Assembly: GCA_004556165.1 (NCBI GenBank)
Contig: SFIR01000014.1
Span: 1-36,829, forward strand
Direction of reading: 5' to 3'
Source of the DNA: Clostridiales bacterium
GTDB taxonomy: Bacteria > Bacillota > Clostridia > Christensenellales > CAG-138
DNA length: 36,829 bases
Position numbers and translations under genes: made by a program. The notes beneath the pieces were generated by a model that saw only the letters and a list, made by a program, of their open reading frames with translations, ran no database searches and had not been told where the DNA came from. Positions 32,125 through 36,829 of this stretch are shown piece by piece (position 1 is the first letter of the stretch; each line of letters opens with the position of its first letter).

Positions 32125-33066
32125 TCAGTCAGCATAGGGAATGGTGAAGTACTCGTGCTGATACCTGCCGTTAATGACGGGGATGCAGATTTCTTCATCC
32201 AACTCAAAATCAAGGCGTGCGAGGCTGCCGTCCCCCAGTACAAGAAGCACATAGCTCGCGGCGTCGGTCGCATAGGCATATACGGTCTCGCCGACCTCAA
32301 GAGTACGGGTGATGCAGAAAGTTTCGCTCTCCTCATCGTAGACAAGAACATCTATGCTGTCGATGACCTCGCAGTCGAGGTGTCCGACGAGCTCGTATTC
32401 ATCGGGCAGCACGGTAATGCCGCTATCGCCGATAACGGCGGAGGCGCAATATGAGTTGGTACCCATGATGTCGGTGCGGATGAGAACGCTCATGACGCCG
32501 TCTTCATAGCTCTGAAAACAGCACCATTCGTTCAGACTCTCGACCTTGCCGCCGTTCGCGCGGAGAACGTCGATGCAGGAATCGTCGCTGTCAAAGGTTG
32601 TGGCGATAACGACCTCAAGCCTGCCGTCCTCGGGGTTGCTGTCAACGAGAAGAACCTTCGCAAAGTAGGAAATAGCGCTCTCATAGACATAGGGATTCTC
32701 GCTGTCACAGCCGAGAGTTACGGTAACGTACACTGTGAAATCACCGCTTTCGGGCTCGGTTTCGCTTGTAACGAGTATGGTATCGGTGATTCCGTCGCCG
32801 TCGAAATCAATTTCAAGGGGAGAATCATAACCGAGTTCATAACCGGTATGCGCTGCCTGCGCAAAAAGCTCCGCCGTCGGGTCGGTATCGGGCTCATCGG
32901 TAGGTGCTTCGGTGGGCTCGTCATCTGGTTCATTCGTGGGCTCATCGGTAGGCGCTTCGCTGGGCTTCGGGGTCTCGTTCACATCATTGCCCTTGCATGC
33001 GGTGAGCGCAAAAGCACAGGTGAAAACAAGACAAAGCATAAGAATGTATGCGGTTATTTTTTTCAT
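32125..33066 (-). CDS. Lipoprotein with acidic PTE stalk and DxDxDG calcium-type motif (3)
   Basis: A 313-residue protein. The signal peptide ends in lipobox FALTAC (Cys24), then comes a stalk of PTDEPT/PTEAPT repeats (about 36-66), then a domain with DFDGDGITDTILV. That is the DxDxDG loop seen in FG-GAP/VCBS-like repeats, which usually binds calcium. Repeated beta segments and several cysteines follow (such as NEWCCFQSYEDG and SYCASAVIG), possibly forming disulfides outside the cell. The rest is unassigned. GGAGA lies upstream of the ATG at 33066; the earlier ATG at 33105 would be nearly leaderless given the consensus promoter. It is probably a surface binding or sensing lipoprotein. Confidence 0.8.
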   Translation of the reverse strand: MKKITAYILMLCLVFTCAFALTACKGNDVNETPKPSEAPTDEPTNEPDDEPTEAPTDEPDTDPTAELFAQAAHTGYELGYDSPLEIDFDGDGITDTILVTSETEPESGDFTVYVTVTLGCDSENPYVYESAISYFAKVLLVDSNPEDGRLEVVIATTFDSDDSCIDVLRANGGKVESLNEWCCFQSYEDGVMSVLIRTDIMGTNSYCASAVIGDSGITVLPDEYELVGHLDCEVIDSIDVLVYDEESETFCITRTLEVGETVYAYATDAASYVLLVLGDGSLARLDFELDEEICIPVINGRYQHEYFTIPYAD

Positions 33067-33120
33067 ATCTAAACTTATCTCCTTTACGGATATTTTGGCT
33101 TTCATCTCAAAAGCCGGCGT

Positions 33121-33149
33121 ATTATAACATCGGCTTTCGATATTGTCAA
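33121..33149 (-). promoter_or_regulatory. Sigma-A promoter of the third lipoprotein gene
   Basis: On the minus strand: consensus TTGACA (33144-33149), 17-bp spacer, consensus TATAAT (33121-33126). Confidence 0.9.
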
Positions 33150-33217
33150 TAAGTCCGTATCGGTTTTTGCATTATTTGCGCCAAATAAGGCAGATTTGTT
33201 AATATACAAAAATTTAA

Positions 33218-33246
33218 TTGCTTTTTATAGGCTTCTACATTATAAT
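33218..33246 (+). promoter_or_regulatory. Sigma-A promoter of the second DMT transporter
   Basis: TTGCTT at 33218-33223, 17-bp spacer, TATAAT at 33241-33246. It is divergent from the promoter of the third lipoprotein gene, about 70 bases away. Confidence 0.85.
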
Positions 33247-33282
33247 ACGCAGGTAAATAGATTTTCAAAGGGCTTTTTGCAA

Positions 33283-34188
33283 ATGAAAAAACTGTTGCAT
33301 TCCCTTCTTTTGCTGCTTGCTGCGGTAATCTGGGGCGTGACATTCGTTGCGCAGAGCGATGCAATGGCGCTTATTGAGCCGTTCACCTTCAATTTTATAA
33401 GATTTGCGATTGGCAGCATAGTGCTGCTGCCGTTCGTATTTATCGACGCCGGAAAACGGAAAAGGGAAAGAGCTCAAATATCCGAGCAGCCGCAGAAGAA
33501 GTCCGGACTGCTTTCAGCAAGCCTTCTTTGCGGTACAATGCTGTTCGCGGCTTCGAGCTTTCAGCAGCACGGCATCGCGCTCGGGGATTCTGTTGGCAAA
33601 GCCGGCTTTATCACCTCGCTCTACATAATCCTTGTACCCATGATAGGTATGCTTTTCAAGCAGAAGGCAAGCCCGACCGTCTGGGTCGCCGCAATTATTT
33701 CGCTCGCCGGGCTTTACTTTCTCTGTGTGAAAAAGGAAGCCGCGTTTGAAGTATCGGATCTGCTGTACCTCGCATGTGCGGTTTTCTTTGCAATACATAT
33801 AATCCTCATTGCGAAATTCGCCCCGGATATCAGCGGTACGACCCTAAGCGCAGCGCAGTTTGCGGTCGCCTCCGCCCTCAGCGGCATCTGTATGCTCATC
33901 TTTGAGAAGCCGAATATCAATAATATTCTCGGCGCGTACTCCTCGCTTCTGTATGCCGGCGTGCTGGCATGCGGCGTTGCGTATACGCTCCAGATTGTGG
34001 GGCAGAAGCATCTCAACCCTACGGCGGCTTCGCTCATCATGAGCCTTGAGTCGGTCGTAAGCGCTTTGGCCGGAATGATAATATTAAAGCAGATGCTGTC
34101 CGCCCGTGAGGTTTGCGGCTGTATAATCATGTTTACCGCCTGCATCCTCGCGCAGCTTCCGGCAAAGAAACAAAAATCGGCAGGATAA
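33283..34188 (+). CDS. DMT-superfamily (EamA) transporter
   Basis: A 301-residue membrane protein with about ten helices in two EamA repeats. The opening (LLLLLAAVIWGVTFVAQSDAM) and the FTFNFIRFAIGSIVLLP segment are typical of YicL/RhaT-like carriers. The second repeat has GQKHLNPTAASLIMSLESVVSALAGM, the usual EamA end motif. Substrate unknown. The predicted RNA start near 33253 rules out earlier in-frame starts, leaving the ATG at 33283, which has AAAGGG about 14 bases upstream, a weak site. It is not a close copy of the DMT transporter in the capsid cassette. A separate murC promoter follows, so the two genes are probably independent. Confidence 0.9.
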   Translation: MKKLLHSLLLLLAAVIWGVTFVAQSDAMALIEPFTFNFIRFAIGSIVLLPFVFIDAGKRKRERAQISEQPQKKSGLLSASLLCGTMLFAASSFQQHGIALGDSVGKAGFITSLYIILVPMIGMLFKQKASPTVWVAAIISLAGLYFLCVKKEAAFEVSDLLYLACAVFFAIHIILIAKFAPDISGTTLSAAQFAVASALSGICMLIFEKPNINNILGAYSSLLYAGVLACGVAYTLQIVGQKHLNPTAASLIMSLESVVSALAGMIILKQMLSAREVCGCIIMFTACILAQLPAKKQKSAG

Positions 34189-34207
34189 TTAAATATTTTG
34201 CGGACGG

Positions 34208-34236
34208 TTGCCAATAAAAGTTTTGCAGAGTATAAT
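34208..34236 (+). promoter_or_regulatory. Sigma-A promoter of murC
   Basis: TTGCCA at 34208-34213, 17-bp spacer, TATAAT at 34231-34236. Confidence 0.85.
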
Positions 34237-34279
34237 ACAATGTGTGAATTAACTTCGCACTATCAATAGAAGGTGCTTT

Positions 34280-35656
34280 ATGAACGATATTTTTAAAGCT
34301 AACGATAGAATACACTTTATCGGTATCGGCGGCTGCTCGATGAACGGGCTTGCGCAGATATTGAGGAGCAAGGGCTGCATTGTCGAGGGCTCGGATAAGA
34401 CCACCTCGCCGTTTACGGAAAGACTGAATGAGATCGGGATACCCGTAATGATAGGTCAGAGCAAAGACAATGTTCATGACTGCGATTATGTCGTGTATTC
34501 CGCAGCGATAAAGGAGGATAACCCCGAGCGCATGCGCGCGAGGGAGCTTGGCATACCCGAGATCGAGCGCAGCGTTGCTCTCGGCATGATAAGCAGGGAT
34601 TATAAAGAGGTCATCGGCATTGCAGGCTGCCACGGCAAGACGACGATAACAAGTATGCTCGCGCTGATAAGCGAGTTCGGAGGCCTTGATGCGACGGTGC
34701 ATGTCGGCGGCATGGTAGATTTCCTGCACGGCGGAGTACGCATCGGCTCGCATGACCTTTTCATTACCGAAGCATGTGAGTATGTGGAGAGCTTTCTGAC
34801 GCTGCACCCCACGGTCGTGCTTATAAACAATATTGATAACGACCACCTTGATTATTTTAAAACCTTTGATAATATCGTAAATGCGTTCAGGAAATTCCTT
34901 GAGCGTATGCCGGAGAACGGTCTTTTCATCGCCTGCTCGGATGATGAAAATGTCCGTAAGCTCGCAAAGGAATTCGGCGGCAATACCATTACCTACGGCC
35001 TTGAAACGGGCTATGGCCCCGATTACTATCCCGAGAATATTGAATATGATGCTCTCGGCTGTGCGAGCTTTGATCTCATGCACTGCGGAGAGGCTGTGGG
35101 CAGGATCAGCCTTCACGTTCCCGGAAGGCACAATATGCTCAATGCAGTTGCCGCTTCTGCGACCGCTCTTGCGCACGGAGCGAAGTTCAAAAACATCGCT
35201 TCCGCGCTCGCAACCTTCCGCTCGGTGCAGCGCAGGTTTGAATTCTACGGCGAGAAGGACGGAGTGAAGGTTTTCCATGACTATGCGCACCATCCTGCCG
35301 AGATACGCGCCGCAATCGACTGTGGCATGAGGACACCGCATAATAAGCTCGTTGTTGTCTTCCAGTGCAACAGCTATACCCGTGCGCGCACCCTGTTTAC
35401 GGAGCATGTTGACTGCTTCCGCGGAGCCGATCTCGTGCTCGTTCCCGATATCTACCCCGGAAGGGAAACGGATGACGGCAGCGTTCATGCACGCGATATG
35501 GTTGCAGGCATAAATAAAGAAACGAATAATGCGCGCTATATCCCGACCTTTGAAGCTATCGCGGCTTTTCTCAGAGAAGAAGCAAAGCCGGGCGACATCA
35601 TTCTGACGCTCGGCAGCGGTGATGTATATAAGAAGACGAAGCTGTTCCTGGCTTGA
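34280..35656 (+). CDS. murC: UDP-N-acetylmuramate--L-alanine ligase MurC
   Basis: MurC adds L-alanine to UDP-MurNAc, the first step of the peptidoglycan stem peptide, in the cytoplasm and using ATP. The 458-residue protein has the Rossmann N-domain (HFIGIGGCSMNGLA), the ATP loop GCHGKTT (about residues 115-121), ITEACEYVESFL and NNIDNDHLDYF in the central domain, and VFHDYAHHPAEI in the C-terminal domain. These are standard Mur ligase landmarks, and the length is normal. GAAGGTG lies upstream of the ATG. It has its own promoter and is followed by a terminator, so it stands alone, outside a dcw cluster. Confidence 0.97.
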   Translation: MNDIFKANDRIHFIGIGGCSMNGLAQILRSKGCIVEGSDKTTSPFTERLNEIGIPVMIGQSKDNVHDCDYVVYSAAIKEDNPERMRARELGIPEIERSVALGMISRDYKEVIGIAGCHGKTTITSMLALISEFGGLDATVHVGGMVDFLHGGVRIGSHDLFITEACEYVESFLTLHPTVVLINNIDNDHLDYFKTFDNIVNAFRKFLERMPENGLFIACSDDENVRKLAKEFGGNTITYGLETGYGPDYYPENIEYDALGCASFDLMHCGEAVGRISLHVPGRHNMLNAVAASATALAHGAKFKNIASALATFRSVQRRFEFYGEKDGVKVFHDYAHHPAEIRAAIDCGMRTPHNKLVVVFQCNSYTRARTLFTEHVDCFRGADLVLVPDIYPGRETDDGSVHARDMVAGINKETNNARYIPTFEAIAAFLREEAKPGDIILTLGSGDVYKKTKLFLA

Positions 35657-35758
35657 TTCGGAAGAAAAAGGCGTTGAAGAGCCCTCCGCTATGACAGGGT
35701 ATTTGTAAAAAGTAAAATATTCAAGCCCGAAAAGCCGAAATCCGAATACAAAAATGAA

Positions 35759-35787
35759 AGCCCGAAGATTTCCGAAATCGTCGGGCT
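35759..35787. terminator. Two-way terminator-like hairpin after murC
   Basis: AGCCCGA-A-GATTT and AAATC-G-TCGGGCT pair into a 12-bp stem with one mismatch and a 3-base loop. CTCCTTTC follows on the plus strand and TTCATTTTTG on the minus strand. Confidence 0.7.
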
Positions 35788-36055
35788 CCTTTCATGCGGA
35801 CGGTAGATTTTTTGAATTTTTTGGGATATAATTTGATTTGTGAAATGAGCGGATGGATAGGAATTTGCGGAGGTGAAAAAACGGATAACCGGCATGATGT
35901 TAAAATGCAGGAGGATATAGTTTCTTTGATGTCCGTCTTTTGCTTCAATACAATTCATGAACCATCGGATATGTATATTGTGGCCAGTGCCATAAGATGG
36001 CGTATTGTGGAAAAAAGCAAATTCCGATTTATCGAATTATGGAGATGATAATTAT
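35788..36055. other. AT-rich region before the SF0329-like gene, no supported gene
   Basis: An open frame of 84 codons (35794-36048) lies here, but its start has no ribosome site, and the GGAGG at 35871-35875 has no start codon at the right distance. A TATAAT (35826-35831) without a good -35 is the best promoter candidate for the next gene. The base composition is clearly more AT-rich than upstream, marking a change in the nature of the DNA. Confidence 0.4.
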
Positions 36056-36544
36056 ATGTTAAGATGGAGTGGAATAAGGAAGAAACTTGAAAGTGAGTAT
36101 TTGGCAGATAGCTTAAAGGGTCATATTCAGTACTTCGCGACAAGCTACAGCAAATGTCCGGATCATGAAGGAAGGGCAGCTATTCTACTTGATGGAAAAG
36201 AAATAATATCCGGCGGATATTACAACAACTGGGCAAAAGCATCCCTGTTTCCAAAAGATGAAAAATATCAAAAGCGGATGCAGGAAGAGATGGCATTCAT
36301 GGATGATGTGGCTGTTCGGTTGGGAGTTTTTGACCAACGCTGCTTTTATGAAGCGTTTAATATCTTTGATAACCAGAGCATTGAGCTGAGCTTGGAAAGC
36401 GATAACATGTTAGTGCGAATAATGGCGGTATTGGACCGCCGTGTAGGCAAAAGGCGTCTTATAAGTATGAAAGAAACAATAGAAGATGAGGCACCCTCAT
36501 TTCAGGAGTTTTTTGCCATAAGAGCCGAGGCGGAAGGGATATGA
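36056..36544 (+). CDS. SF0329-like family protein of unknown function
   Basis: A 162-residue soluble protein. Its beginning (MLRWSGIRKKLESEYLADSL) and end (IMAVLDRRVGKRRL) match what I remember of the SF0329 family, whose function is not known; this assignment is from memory of the pattern. Codon use is richer in AT than in the rest of the window (many ATA, AGT, TTA and AAA codons), which suggests recent acquisition. The ATG at 36056 has GGAG eleven bases upstream; a longer frame starting at 36005 has no ribosome site. Small proteins of this kind are often found as singletons near polymorphic toxin or immunity genes, but nothing here shows that. Confidence 0.6.
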   Translation: MLRWSGIRKKLESEYLADSLKGHIQYFATSYSKCPDHEGRAAILLDGKEIISGGYYNNWAKASLFPKDEKYQKRMQEEMAFMDDVAVRLGVFDQRCFYEAFNIFDNQSIELSLESDNMLVRIMAVLDRRVGKRRLISMKETIEDEAPSFQEFFAIRAEAEGI

Positions 36545-36685
36545 ACGCTCACGGTTTGAAGAAGGAAATTGCTTTACGGAGAATCTGCGTTCCTGCGCTG
36601 CGTCAGGGTGGCTCTCCCTTGTATCTTTTAAGCTGCTATCCCAAATTTTTCGCCATCGCTTGAAGACAGGATATGAACGAATCCT

Positions 36686-36829
36686 CCACCGGAGCGTTTT
36701 GTGCTCCCGGCTTCGAGTCCTCTCATTTACATACCAAACCCCAAAAGCACCATAAAGGCGCCTTTGGGGTTTGGTGCCGGTGGTGGGACTCTCCGCTCAA
36801 GCCGCCGTTTGCTTGCACTTCGTGCAGCG
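36686..36829. repeat. Structured repeat-like element with nested inverted repeats, running off the window
   Basis: A chain of stems: GGAGC/GCTCC (36691-36706), then ACCAAACCCCAAA/TTTGGGGTTTGGT (36733-36775, a perfect 13-bp stem whose inner part pairs further), flanked by GAGTCC/GGACTC (36715-36720 and 36786-36791) and CCACCGG/CCGGTGG (36686-36692 and 36777-36783). Two more follow, CAAGC/GCTTG (36798-36815) and TGCAC-TTC-GTGCA (36814-36826). On the minus strand, the sequence around 36774-36790 (AGTCCCACCACCGGCACCA) looks like the T-arm and acceptor end of a tRNA, though the T-loop is not conserved. I see no coding potential from 36545 to the end. Confidence 0.5.

Noticed and set aside
34133..35488. 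Minus-strand open frame (451 codons) opposite murC
   Set aside because: Shadow of murC; lacks a ribosome site and any protein motif.
35794..36048. An 84-codon frame before the SF0329-like gene
   Set aside because: No ribosome site at its start, no known motif, and the nearby GGAGG has no start codon at the right distance.
36774..36829. A functional tRNA gene on the minus strand at the window end
   Set aside because: The acceptor-like end is present, but the T-loop is not conserved and the sequence upstream does not fold into D- and anticodon arms within the window.

Overview
This window looks like a chromosomal segment of a member of the Clostridia (Firmicutes). I base that on the CIRCE-controlled hrcA-grpE-dnaK-dnaJ operon, cdaA/cdaR, zapA-U32-mutS2, secG-smpB, mfd and murC, strong Shine-Dalgarno sequences, many sigma-A type promoters with 17-bp spacers, and several lipoproteins with Pro/Thr/Glu stalks. 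The order or family cannot be fixed from the sequence alone. I saw no rRNA gene, complete tRNA gene, CRISPR array, transposase or integrase.

Layout. 1-1900: the c-di-AMP synthase cdaA with the start of cdaR (minus strand), then an NrdG2-type radical SAM activase. 1950-7050: the heat-shock operon with a CIRCE operator and a closing terminator. 7166-12901: an MTA/SAH nucleosidase, then zapA, a U32 peptidase and mutS2. 13078-17220: a DUF523 protein, a two-component system and a membrane-anchored HtrA-type protease, closed by a two-way terminator. 24703-26151: smpB, secG and a small sortase-type surface protein. 26170-30275: a hutD-like gene overlapping mfd. 30304-33150: three stalked lipoproteins. 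33218-35787: a DMT transporter and murC. The end holds a low-GC SF0329-like gene and a structured non-coding repeat.

The part most worth attention is 17247-24606 on the minus strand, a compact cassette of short-tailed-phage virion genes. In transcription order it has a scaffold-like protein, an N4-gp56 family major capsid protein, a virion-associated coiled-coil protein, a NlpC/P60 hydrolase with a peptidoglycan-binding domain, a small protein, a P22 gp4-like adaptor, a P22 gp10-like stabilisation protein and a 66-residue protein. All frames are open and nearly all have good ribosome sites. Portal, terminase, integrase, replication, repressor, holin and tail-fibre genes are all absent, and host genes abut both ends. 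A host-type DMT transporter with its own promoter lies on the opposite strand in the middle of the cassette. The cassette promoter has an 8-bp palindrome with an extra half-site just upstream, and its leader can fold into a textbook H-type pseudoknot just before the first structural gene.

This is either a very clean prophage remnant or a domesticated capsid system that uses, or has lost, a packaging motor encoded elsewhere. The sequence alone cannot decide between these. The remaining genes are housekeeping: second messenger and envelope functions (CdaA, MurC, HtrA with its two-component system, lipoproteins), protein quality control (chaperones, SmpB) and DNA or RNA maintenance (Mfd, MutS2, U32).
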